This document shows positions 1 to 6,000 of a stretch of DNA of 7,405 nucleotides, one piece after another. This DNA is from Candidatus Omnitrophota bacterium (GTDB lineage Bacteria; Omnitrophota; Koll11; Zapsychrales; Fredricksoniimonadaceae): the NCBI GenBank assembly GCA_015233705.1, contig JADFXE010000060.1, positions 1 to 7,405 on the forward strand. Direction: 5' to 3'. Position 1 is the first letter of the stretch; each line of letters starts with the position of its first letter. The position numbers were made by a program, and so were the translations under genes. Below the pieces are notes generated by a model. That model ran no database searches. It was not told the origin of the DNA and saw nothing but the letters and a program-made list of their open reading frames with translations.

Positions 1-1282
1 CCCCGGCGATGCTGCTGGCTAAGGCAATGCCGCCGATCTTCAAAGGGAACATCAGAACCGCGTTTAGGACCACATTGACCAGAAGACAAATCGTCGCTAT
101 TTTCACCGGCGTCTTGGTGTCCTGCAGGGAATGGAATGCTGCCACCAACACCCTCACCCCGCCGTAACCCATGAGCCCAAGGCTGAAATAAAAAAGAGCG
201 CGCGCGGTCATCATGGTCGAAGCTGCATCGAACTGTCCGCGCTGAAAAACAACGCGAATGATCGGCTCTGACAACAGACACAGAAAAACCGTCATGGGCA
301 GCATCACGAAAAAAATGTTCTGCAGCGAAAAGGCGAGCATCTTCTTGAATTCATCCTTGTTGTCCGAAAGCGCGTGAAGCGAAAGGACCGGCAAAGAAGC
401 GGTCACCAGCGCCACACCAAAGATGCCCAGCGGCAGAAAGACAATGCGGTTGGCGTAATAGATCGCGGCAATGGCGCCCGGCCCGACGATCGATGACAGG
501 GACGCGCAGATCGTGTCGATGAAGATATTCACCTGGTAGACCGCGGTGCCGAGGATGCGCGGCAAAAGAAGCCTGCCGACACGCTTGACGCCCTCATGGT
601 TGATCGTGACCGGACGGCCAAACACGACACCGTGTTTTTTAAGCGGCAGCCACTGGAACCACAGCTGCAGCGCGCCTCCGGCCAGCACGCCAAACGCCAG
701 GCCGTAGACCGGCTGCTTCATCCACCAGACCGCCATCAGCGTTGAAACGATCAGCGCGATATTCAACAGGCACGGCCCGATGGCCGGCATGGTGAAAGAA
801 CCAAAGGTGAATTGGATCGCGGAGAAAAATGCCGTGAGCCCGATAAAAATCAGGTACGGAAACATGATCTGCGTGAGCTTCGCGGCCATGGCCAGCTTTT
901 GCGGATCAGCGGCCATGCCCGGCGCAATGGCGCGAACAATGATCGGCGCAAATAAAACACCCAGGACCGACAGGATCACCAGGATCCTGAGCGACCAGAT
1001 CAGCGCCGCGTTCAGAAATTCCTTAAGCTCAGCCGGCTGCTTTTCCTTGAACTCGGTCATGACCGGAACAAAAGAAGAATTGGCCGCGCCTTCGCCAATA
1101 ATGTCACGGAACAGATTCGGAATGCGAAAGGCCACCACAAACGCCTCGGCCCCGGCCGCGGTCCCGAAGAACCTGGCAAAGATCATGTCGCGGACAAACC
1201 CCAGCACCCGGCTGGCCAGCGTGCCCAGAGACATTACTGACGTGGAACGGAAAATCTTTCGCTGTGTGTCAGATGAAGGCAT
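1..1282 (-). CDS. murJ: Lipid II flippase MurJ (MviN), 3' end outside the window
   Basis: This is the inner-membrane flippase that moves lipid-linked peptidoglycan precursor (lipid II) across the cytoplasmic membrane; it belongs to the MOP superfamily. I translated 427 codons from the ATG at 1282; the stop lies beyond base 1, so about 80-100 C-terminal residues are missing. Recognisable family segments are SLGTLASRVLGFVRD (residues 18-32), FRIPNLFRDIIGEGA (52-66), MFPYLIFIGL (140-149) and YYANRIVFLPLGIFGVAL (from 275). Arginines matching E. coli R18, R24, R52 and R270 are present as R25, R31, R59 and R279. The acidic residue matching E. coli D39 is a glutamate (E46). Hydrophobic helices alternate throughout. 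No in-frame start exists just upstream and the Shine-Dalgarno is weak. The gene is divergent from rpsT. Identity is nearly certain. Confidence 0.97.
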   Translation of the reverse strand, partial: MPSSDTQRKIFRSTSVMSLGTLASRVLGFVRDMIFARFFGTAAGAEAFVVAFRIPNLFRDIIGEGAANSSFVPVMTEFKEKQPAELKEFLNAALIWSLRILVILSVLGVLFAPIIVRAIAPGMAADPQKLAMAAKLTQIMFPYLIFIGLTAFFSAIQFTFGSFTMPAIGPCLLNIALIVSTLMAVWWMKQPVYGLAFGVLAGGALQLWFQWLPLKKHGVVFGRPVTINHEGVKRVGRLLLPRILGTAVYQVNIFIDTICASLSSIVGPGAIAAIYYANRIVFLPLGIFGVALVTASLPVLSLHALSDNKDEFKKMLAFSLQNIFFVMLPMTVFLCLLSEPIIRVVFQRGQFDAASTMMTARALFYFSLGLMGYGGVRVLVAAFHSLQDTKTPVKIATICLLVNVVLNAVLMFPLKIGGIALASSIAG

Positions 1283-1295
1283 GGCTTTTCTTCGG

Positions 1296-1324
1296 TTGAC
1301 ATTATTTTTATCGCCTGCTATATT
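1296..1324 (+). promoter_or_regulatory. rpsT promoter (sigma70 type, extended -10)
   Basis: A perfect -35 TTGACA (1296-1301), a 17-bp spacer and TATATT (1319-1324) form a near-consensus housekeeping promoter. TG at 1316-1317, one base before the -10, adds an extended -10 element. Transcription should start near 1331, giving a leader of about 33 nt before rpsT. Such strength suits a ribosomal protein gene. Confidence 0.85.
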
Positions 1325-1336
1325 ATCGGCTCTCAA
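1307..1336 (-). promoter_or_regulatory. Possible murJ promoter
   Basis: On the minus strand TTGAGA (1336-1331) is followed after 18 bp by GATAAA (1312-1307), 25 nt before the murJ ATG. The -35 matches 5 of 6 consensus bases and the -10 matches 4 of 6. It is interlocked with the stronger rpsT promoter on the other strand. This is inferred from sequence only. Confidence 0.4.
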
Positions 1337-1363
1337 CAATAACTAGATTTAAGGAGTTGATCA

Positions 1364-1627
1364 ATGCCGCAACGTAAAACAGCAGTTAAAGACCTCAAAA
1401 AGAACCGCGCGCGCCAGATGCGGAACCTGGACATCAAGAGCGACCTCAGAAAGACCATCAAGTCCTTCGTGGCCACCGCCGCAACAGATGCCGCAGCTGC
1501 CCAGAAACTTCTGGCGACCCTCTACAAGAAGATCGACAAGGCGAGCAAGCGCAACATCCTCAACAAGAAGACCGCTTCCCGTCGCAAGTCAAAGTTCGCT
1601 AGGCTTTTAACAGCGAAGAAAGCTTAA
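1364..1627 (+). CDS. rpsT: 30S ribosomal protein bS20
   Basis: This encodes the primary 16S rRNA-binding protein S20 of the small ribosomal subunit. The product has 87 residues, the same length as E. coli S20. It is highly basic, with the usual N-terminal helix rich in Lys/Arg (AVKDLKKNRARQMRN) and the C-terminal signature KRNILNKKTASRRKSKFARL (residues about 63-80). A clear Shine-Dalgarno AAGGAG (1351-1356) sits 7 nt before the ATG. The gene is monocistronic: it has its own strong promoter and a downstream hairpin terminator at 1689-1718. Its last 29 nt overlap the 3' end of holA on the opposite strand. S20 represses its own translation in E. coli; nothing here proves or excludes that. The neighbours murJ and holA are common companions of rpsT in several phyla. 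Confidence 0.98.
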   Translation: MPQRKTAVKDLKKNRARQMRNLDIKSDLRKTIKSFVATAATDAAAAQKLLATLYKKIDKASKRNILNKKTASRRKSKFARLLTAKKA

Positions 1628-2264
1628 CGACCGCGACCTCAAGCGCATATCCCCTTTCAGGGAACTTACTGCGTTTCAAATGATGATCGGCCTCCTGGAG
1701 CACCAGGAGGCCTTTCTTATAACTATCTGCCTTGACCCGCGCCTTCATCTTGTTTGCCCAGACCCAGACCATGCCGCCCAAGAGCGCTTCTGGCGCATCG
1801 CCCTGATCAAAAAGACCGTTCAGCAATTTAAGGGCACGCGCCGTGTCCTGCAACTCATCCATCATATTGAAAACATTTGTCGGCCGGGGAACCGCGCCGA
1901 CTGTCTGGAACCGGCCTTCCACAGCCTTGCGCAGGGCCGCCTTCAACTCGCCCTCCTCAGTCTGCAGGACGATCGCAAAACCCTCATCCTCACCGCTCGA
2001 AAGGAAGCCGCCCAAAAGCTCACCGCATTCCTTGGAAAGCTTATCGGCCTGCCGGATGACAATGACGCGCTTCTTGGCCAGGGCCGGGAGCGACACCAGC
2101 GCGATCTTCAGCCGTTCGGTGGTGAGTTTCTTTCCGTCGAGCTCTTCCCAGTCAAAGCGCAGCGCATCGTGCGAAGAAAAGAGCGCGGCCTTAAGGTCTG
2201 CCAGTTTGGCATCCTGCTGTTCCAGGCTTCGTTTATCTGTTCCCAGGAAAAGGTAGTGTGGCAT
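1599..2264 (-). CDS. holA: DNA polymerase III delta subunit (HolA-like), unusually short
   Basis: Delta is the clamp-loader subunit that opens the beta sliding clamp during replication. The N-terminal part (residues 1 to about 120) has the family pattern: YLFLGTDKRSLEQQ at the start, then KRVIVIRQADKLSKE and FAIVLQTEE strands. The C-terminal part has the collar-domain pattern (ARALKLLNGLFDQGDAPEALLGGMV, then a helix ending EVAVVKLSSLL). At 221 residues it is about 110-120 shorter than typical delta proteins. Compared with E. coli HolA as I remember it, the middle lid domain (domain II) is what is absent. The position immediately after lptE matches the lptE-holA order of many Gram-negatives and supports the call. 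No in-frame start lies upstream (stop codon at 2301-2303), and no good Shine-Dalgarno is visible. It converges on and overlaps rpsT. Confidence 0.82.
   Translation of the reverse strand: MPHYLFLGTDKRSLEQQDAKLADLKAALFSSHDALRFDWEELDGKKLTTERLKIALVSLPALAKKRVIVIRQADKLSKECGELLGGFLSSGEDEGFAIVLQTEEGELKAALRKAVEGRFQTVGAVPRPTNVFNMMDELQDTARALKLLNGLFDQGDAPEALLGGMVWVWANKMKARVKADSYKKGLLVLQEADHHLKRSKFPERGYALEVAVVKLSSLLKA
1689..1718 (+). terminator. Intrinsic terminator of rpsT, inside holA
   Basis: GGCCTCCTGG (1689-1698) and CCAGGAGGCC (1703-1712) form a perfect 10-bp GC-rich stem with the 4-nt loop AGCA, followed by TTTCTT (1713-1718). It lies 61 nt after the rpsT stop and is oriented for rpsT transcripts. 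On the minus strand no U-tract follows the hairpin, so holA transcription should not end there. The same bases encode HolA residues GLLVLQEA. Confidence 0.85.
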
Positions 2265-2346
2265 AAGGAAAGAGTTTCTATCTAAAGGACAGAAGAAACT
2301 TTAGCAGTGCATCGCAGGACACGCAGAGAAACCCGAGCGCGACTCT

Positions 2347-2883
2347 TTACCAATCCTCGATCGTCCGGCCGACCGCGCGGATGGCAAGGTCCTTGAGGGC
2401 CTCATCGATTGCCGTACTCTCGGACTTGGCCAAAGGACCGCTCGTATAATAGGTCGACTCGCCGGCAAAACTCGGCTCAGACCAAAGCACCTTGTTGTTC
2501 TCCGCCGGATCGATCATCTGCAAAGAGACCGTGATCCGCAGGCGGTATTCCTTGACATCCTCGGCCGTGGTCAGGCGCAGCTCCTCGCGCTCAAAGCTCA
2601 AAAGCTCTCCCTTAAGGATCAGGTCCGCGGTGTCCTCTTGATTGACATGCAGATTCCCGTCAAAAAGGAAACGATCAATGAGAACGGCCCGCACCCTGCT
2701 CTCCAGGCCTGGAATATAAATCTTGCGCTGGTCCTGGTTGACGTAATCAACTTTGTTCAGTATCGGTGCAACATGGATCGTCTTATATTTGCTGGGAAGA
2801 AGCGACCCGGTAGTATACCCGCAGCCGGCTGTGGCCAGAAGAATGACGGAACACGCACTCACAAGAAGAGACCTGATACTCAT
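2347..2883 (-). CDS. lptE: LptE-like LPS-assembly outer-membrane lipoprotein
   Basis: LptE is the lipoprotein that plugs the LptD barrel and helps insert lipopolysaccharide into the outer membrane. The 178-residue product has a short basic N-terminus, a hydrophobic signal segment and a lipidation candidate Cys21 in LLATAGCGYT. The -3 residue is Thr rather than Leu, so the lipobox is not ideal, but the CGY start is typical of LptE. The body (YKTIHVAPILNKV, then LESRVRAVLIDRFLFDG, DLILKGELLSFERE and YRLRITVSLQMID) follows the LptE pattern of a first strand, a helix and long beta-strands. Its start overlaps the bamD-like stop as ATGA, and a strong GGAGG (2894-2890) lies 6 nt upstream, indicating translational coupling. 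It precedes holA by 82 nt in the same operon. Family assignment rests on lipobox, fold pattern and context. Confidence 0.85.
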   Translation of the reverse strand: MSIRSLLVSACSVILLATAGCGYTTGSLLPSKYKTIHVAPILNKVDYVNQDQRKIYIPGLESRVRAVLIDRFLFDGNLHVNQEDTADLILKGELLSFEREELRLTTAEDVKEYRLRITVSLQMIDPAENNKVLWSEPSFAGESTYYTSGPLAKSESTAIDEALKDLAIRAVGRTIEDW

Positions 2884-3845
2884 TGATTTCCTCCGTTACC
2901 GATGACCTGGATCCTGAGATCAGCCTTCTTGGCCCACGTGGTCCCGGCATATTTATCCACGACCGCCTGATAATAAATCTTCGCTGCCGAAAACTTCTTG
3001 TGTTTCTCGTAGAAGTCCGCGATCACGTAGGCGTTCTCGGCCTCTTTCGTGCGCAGCTTTTCGATCTCGCCCTTGGCGGCCCCGGACAACTCGGACTCAG
3101 GATGGGTCTTGACGAAATCCTCAAACCCGCTCACCGCCACCCCCGTGACCTTCTGGTCATACTGGGGCTTGGTGGAACGCTTGGAATCCGCCACCGCGAT
3201 CTGGTAACGGGCCGACTCGGCCCACTTGGAATCCGGATAATCGTTCACGGTCTTTTCGAACTCATCGCGCGCTTCCTGATACTCGCCGCGGGCCAGGAAA
3301 TAAAGACCGATCTTGTACTGCGACGCCGGAGCATACGGCCCGTAAGGATCGTTCTTGATGACCTTGTGGAAAATGCTGGTGACATTGCTCTCGGTGCCGA
3401 AAAGGGAATTCGCGAAATGGCTGTCCCTGGCCTTGCCTTCCATGATCAGATTCGCAATGATGTACTGACGCTCCGTGACCTTGGGGCCCAGGTCGCTGAA
3501 CGGATAACGCTCCACGACTTTCTGATAATTCTCGACCGCCTGGTTATAATTCTTCATCTCTTCCCAGGTCCGCCCGAGATTGAATTGCGCCTGGGCCGCT
3601 TCGCGCGCCTTGGGATAGTGCTGGAGCAACTTCTTGTATTCGCGCATCGCCTCGCCGAACTTGCCGGCCTGGAAAAAACTCTCCGCGTAATCAAGCTGTT
3701 CCTGGGGGGATGGTTTCACATCATATTTCGGATTGACCCACTTGCCGGATTCCGGGGTCCATATCCAGAAGGCCTGGGCTGGCGTGGCAAGGACAGCAAA
3801 AGCAACTGCAAGGAAAAGAATAATAGAAGTATTTTTAGTATTCAT
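2880..3845 (-). CDS. bamD: BamD-like TPR outer-membrane assembly protein
   Basis: BamD is a TPR scaffold of the BAM complex that inserts beta-barrel proteins into the outer membrane. The 321-residue product has a Sec signal peptide (hydrophobic residues 7-20) with a probable cleavage AQA|FW after residue 25. A W-rich stretch FWIWTPESGKWVNPK follows, then about five TPR-like helical pairs; recurring signs are QLDYAESFFQAGKF, AQFNLGRTWEEMKNYNQAV, YKIGLYFLARGEYQEA and ENAYVIADFYEKHKKFSAA. No cysteine is available for lipidation, unlike E. coli BamD, and it is longer than that protein (about 245 residues). I chose the ATG at 3845 over the one at 3881 because GGAG lies just upstream, the signal peptide begins there, and the best promoter would fall inside the longer form. 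It heads the operon with lptE and holA. YbgF/CpoB-type TPR proteins are an alternative. Confidence 0.8.
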   Translation of the reverse strand: MNTKNTSIILFLAVAFAVLATPAQAFWIWTPESGKWVNPKYDVKPSPQEQLDYAESFFQAGKFGEAMREYKKLLQHYPKAREAAQAQFNLGRTWEEMKNYNQAVENYQKVVERYPFSDLGPKVTERQYIIANLIMEGKARDSHFANSLFGTESNVTSIFHKVIKNDPYGPYAPASQYKIGLYFLARGEYQEARDEFEKTVNDYPDSKWAESARYQIAVADSKRSTKPQYDQKVTGVAVSGFEDFVKTHPESELSGAAKGEIEKLRTKEAENAYVIADFYEKHKKFSAAKIYYQAVVDKYAGTTWAKKADLRIQVIGNGGNQ

Positions 3846-3865
3846 AGGGCTCCAAATGTGCCGAC

Positions 3866-3894
3866 ACTGTATCATAGGCATTAGTCTTTGTCAA
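3866..3894 (-). promoter_or_regulatory. Promoter of the bamD-lptE-holA operon
   Basis: On the minus strand a perfect TTGACA (3894-3889), a 17-bp spacer and TACAGT (3871-3866) form a sigma70-type promoter. TG one base before the -10 gives an extended -10. Transcription would start near 3859, leaving a short leader of about 14 nt before the bamD ATG at 3845. A second TTGACA lies about 23 nt further upstream without a matching -10. Confidence 0.7.
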
Positions 3895-4012
3895 TCCGCG
3901 GGCAGGGCGTTGTCAAGGCAAAGTGAGAATGTCCGCTTTTGCCATTTATTAAAACTTTTCTGATCATAAGGACGCCGCCAAGGATGTGCCTGAGCGGGAA
4001 TAAACATACCGG

Positions 4013-4252
4013 TTGTTAACCGCGCTTTACGCACAACTGGCCGCAATCCACAAACGCTACAAGAAAACCGATCGCAAAGGCAAAAGCGCCATTCTGGATG
4101 AATTCTGCCAAAACTGCGGACATCACCGCAAGCACGCCATCAGATTACTAAGCCAGGTCCGTCGCCGCAAAGAAGCCTCACCCCGCAAGCCGGGCATCAA
4201 GTCCGGATTAAATTCCGCTCCATCGTCATCGAAATACGGACTCACTTTTTAA
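4013..4252 (+). pseudogene. Truncated integrase-core transposase, N-terminal remnant
   Basis: The 79-residue frame (TTG start) contains AIHKRYKKTDRKGKSAILDEFCQNCGHHRKHAIRLLS. This matches the N-terminal helix-turn-helix region of a family of insertion-sequence transposases with an rve (DDE integrase) core, whose usual wording is RYKKASKKEKGxILDEFCxxCGYxRKYAIRLL. Full proteins run to several hundred residues; here the DDE domain is absent and the frame ends after a basic, low-similarity tail. An in-frame TAA at 4001-4003 and no convincing ribosome site precede it, so it is probably not expressed. It converges on the AlbA_2 gene with an 11-nt overlap. It marks an old mobile-element insertion between the bamD operon and the next gene. 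The exact IS family cannot be named from the fragment. Confidence 0.7.
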
Positions 4253-5204
4253 CAACCTCCCAATGCCCACCCTTTGCAGCGCCGACCCTCTTGATAAAAC
4301 CTAATTTCTTCAATCTTGCAAGATTATCCTGCGTCTTACGATGAGATATACCTATCAGTTCAGCCAACCTCTTCGCTGAAACAAAAGAATCGGCAACAAT
4401 AGCATCTAAAATCTTTTTCTGATTTGCAGATAGTTTTTCTACGACCCCATCTACGACCTTTTCTACGACCCTATCTGCGACCTTGTCCAAACCTTGACTC
4501 TCGACATCCTCTAAAAACGCTGGATGAATTGGAAACTCAATTGTCAGGTAAGCGCGATCTTTATCAGTGTGAAAGACCGGCAGAGGTGAACCATTCATCT
4601 TTAATGCCTTGATCATCTTCGGAATGCTCGTGCCGCGACCTTCGGTCAAATCCAGTTCCTTGAGAAAATCCCCAACACGGCTGTTGCGATACCGACGCGC
4701 CACAAGTTTCAAGGCCTTAATGTCTTTCATGGGGATCGACCTGTCCGGCCCCGGAAAACTGTGGATGACAATGCTGTCCGGTAAAACACGGACTTCAATT
4801 GGTTCACGCGTCTGATACGACCGATGATACACCGCATTGCAAAGGGCTTCTTTTAACGCCGAATAAGAATAATTATACGCCCTCTCTGCCAACGGCCCCT
4901 TTGCAAACTTGTGAACTCGCTCCTTGATCACCTGACTTTCCAAATGCGCGAGTGCATCCTTAAGCATGATATGCACCGGCCCCTTAAAGATCTTCTCGGT
5001 AAAAATATCGGCACCTAATCCTTCGGGGAAATCCACAATATCAATCTGTGTCCGGGGGAAATATTTCTGAGGGTCGGGACTAAATAACATGAGCGCGACA
5101 TTTTTCGGACGCGCATGTTCATTGGGCCCACCCACCAGATTCATCGACCGGCAGAGCTGACGAAAATTCATTTTCGCGGCATCCTGAAAAAGAGCGCTCT
5201 TCAC
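4242..5204 (-). CDS. C-terminal part of a frameshifted AlbA_2/HATPase/winged-helix protein
   Basis: This is the downstream half of a broken gene; the 5' half is at 5237-5752. The 320-residue frame has only a GTG (5204) as its first possible start, without a Shine-Dalgarno, and coding similarity continues upstream of it (IEELDLGLIRSYLQQ) to about 5250, so the start is artificial. It holds a GHKL-type ATPase region of the HATPase_c_4 kind: N-box ALKEALCNAVYHRSY (about residues 115-129), HSFPGP, RNSRVGDFLKELDLTEGRG and SIPKMIKALKMNGSPLPVF. A Val/charged tetrapeptide repeat linker follows, then a C-terminal winged helix (QKKILDAI ... SAKRLAELIGISHRKTQDNLARLKKLGFIKRVG). Such proteins are predicted ATP-dependent transcriptional regulators or Schlafen-like nucleic-acid factors; the role here is unknown. 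Base composition is AT-rich, especially near the C-terminus. Confidence 0.8.
   Translation of the reverse strand: MKSALFQDAAKMNFRQLCRSMNLVGGPNEHARPKNVALMLFSPDPQKYFPRTQIDIVDFPEGLGADIFTEKIFKGPVHIMLKDALAHLESQVIKERVHKFAKGPLAERAYNYSYSALKEALCNAVYHRSYQTREPIEVRVLPDSIVIHSFPGPDRSIPMKDIKALKLVARRYRNSRVGDFLKELDLTEGRGTSIPKMIKALKMNGSPLPVFHTDKDRAYLTIEFPIHPAFLEDVESQGLDKVADRVVEKVVDGVVEKLSANQKKILDAIVADSFVSAKRLAELIGISHRKTQDNLARLKKLGFIKRVGAAKGGHWEVVKK
4434..4481 (-). repeat. Four tandem 12-bp units encoding a [D/E]xV[V/A] linker
   Basis: Four consecutive 12-bp units share CTACGAC or CTGCGAC on the plus strand and are in frame with the minus-strand gene. They encode VVEK, VVDG, VVEK and VADR (listed from 4434 upward), with a degenerate fifth unit (GLDK). 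They form the linker between the ATPase region and the winged helix. Slippage would change the linker by whole tetrapeptides. Confidence 0.85.
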
Positions 5205-5236
5205 CTGCTGAAGATAGGACCGGATAAGTCCCAGGT

Positions 5237-5752
5237 CTAACTCCTCGATTTCGGAATCCTGTCATCGAAAGGAACGGTCGCGGCCATCTCCAAAAGCTCG
5301 CGTTCATCATGGTCTTTCGCGGCAACCGTCACGCTTCCCTTGCGGATATAATACCGATAGCCCCTGTTCTTCGCGGACAATGAAACCGGCGCCTTGTACG
5401 GCCGGGCCTGTCCAGCAACGGCCCACAAAACAAAAATGTGCTTATCTTGATAAACCGTCGGAAATATGATCGGATGATAGCTGGGCTGAAGCCGGTGACC
5501 AAGGGCAACGACCTCTTTCTGGATCCGGTCGATATCCTTGACGGAAAGTCCCACCAGAGGAAGAACCGGACGCCCATTTTTCTCGCCAACACCAATGACT
5601 ATATATCCTCCGCCAAGATTATGAAAATCGTTGGCAAAAGCGCAAAGCGTCCGTAAGACGTCCTCAGGATTCCATCCCGCCTTGAATTCAAGCCTCTCCC
5701 ACTCGACGGTCTTGGCCGTAAATAGGTCGTTAATATTAATTGGCAAATTCAT
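5237..5752 (-). CDS. N-terminal part of a frameshifted AlbA_2 (Schlafen-type) protein
   Basis: This is the 5' half of the gene continued at 4242-5204. The 171-residue product has the AlbA_2 nucleic-acid-binding signature: VEWERLEFKAGWNPEDVLRT (about residues 15-34), then LCAFANDFHNLGGGYIVIGVGE, with the conserved E-FK, AFAN and GG-IGV positions. The domain ends with RGYRYYIRKGSVTVAA and ERELLEMAATVPFDDRI. The frame then runs off as PKSRS and stops at TAG (5239-5237), while the natural continuation lies one frame away. It therefore encodes an isolated DNA-binding domain unless the break is an assembly error. The ATG at 5752 has only a weak GGAT upstream; no convincing promoter is visible on this strand. 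It is divergent from the membrane protein gene at 6041. Confidence 0.85.
   Translation of the reverse strand: MNLPININDLFTAKTVEWERLEFKAGWNPEDVLRTLCAFANDFHNLGGGYIVIGVGEKNGRPVLPLVGLSVKDIDRIQKEVVALGHRLQPSYHPIIFPTVYQDKHIFVLWAVAGQARPYKAPVSLSAKNRGYRYYIRKGSVTVAAKDHDERELLEMAATVPFDDRIPKSRS
5240..5261 (-). other. Frameshift junction in the AlbA_2/HATPase gene
   Basis: The first frame must be left before its TAG at 5239-5237, and the second frame is open only after a TGA at 5264-5262. The break therefore lies between these points, near ATTCCGAAATCG on the minus strand. The shift equals loss of 1+3n bases. Restoring one base gives an open frame of 503 residues from 5752 to 4242. No X_XXY_YYZ slippery heptamer is present, which argues against programmed -1 frameshifting. 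Confidence 0.8.
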
Positions 5753-5790
5753 ATATTATCCGTTTCACATTAATGATTGATTGACAAATT

Positions 5791-5820
5791 TTAACAGAAA
5801 AAAATCCGCCCGGCTATAAA
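5791..5820 (+). promoter_or_regulatory. Possible upstream promoter, plus strand
   Basis: TTAACA (5791-5796), an 18-bp spacer and TATAAA (5815-5820) each match 5 of 6 consensus bases. If used for the membrane protein gene it would leave a leader of more than 200 nt. It is a weaker candidate for that gene than the site at 5972-6000. Confidence 0.35.
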
Positions 5821-5971
5821 TACTTGAGCCCGCCCTTACTTAGCCCGCACATATTGACGTCAGGCAAGCCCAGCCGGTTAACACTAGGCGCGCGGATGAC
5901 AAAAGGCAGGCGTCAGGCCCACTTCCCTTGGATCATCGCAACAAGCGACGAACAACTGACCAAAGTTCCTG

Positions 5972-6000
5972 TTGTCCTTTGTCAGGCCAAACGATAGAAT
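5972..6000 (+). promoter_or_regulatory. Possible promoter of the membrane protein gene
   Basis: TTGTCC (5972-5977), a 17-bp spacer and TAGAAT (5995-6000) give 4/6 and 5/6 matches. Transcription would start near 6007, about 34 nt before the GTG start at 6041, which is a typical leader length. Spacing is its best support. Confidence 0.4.

Noticed and set aside
780..1346. Plus-strand open frame of 188 codons opposite the murJ start
   Set aside because: The minus strand clearly encodes MurJ here. The frame also runs through the rpsT promoter and has no recognisable domain.
1680..2285. Plus-strand frames of up to 201 codons opposite holA
   Set aside because: They are antisense shadows of holA, and the longest begins across the rpsT terminator hairpin.
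2282..2304. CTAAAG and CTTTAG inverted repeat between lptE and holA, considered as a terminator
   Set aside because: The stem is only 6 AT-rich base pairs with an 11-nt loop and no clear U-tract. An effective terminator would also cut holA off from its operon.
2883..3884. Plus-strand open frame of 333 codons exactly opposite the bamD-like gene
   Set aside because: It mirrors the real gene, has no domain signature and no upstream ribosome site. The minus-strand product has a signal peptide, TPR patterns, a promoter and operon context. The antisense frame is explained by codon bias.
4010..4022. CGGTT and AACCG inverted repeat at the start of the transposase remnant
   Set aside because: Five base pairs with a 3-nt loop can occur by chance, and no second copy at another element end was found.
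5240..5261. Programmed ribosomal frameshift joining the two AlbA_2 gene halves
   Set aside because: No slippery heptamer or obvious downstream hairpin is present, and this family is normally encoded in a single frame.
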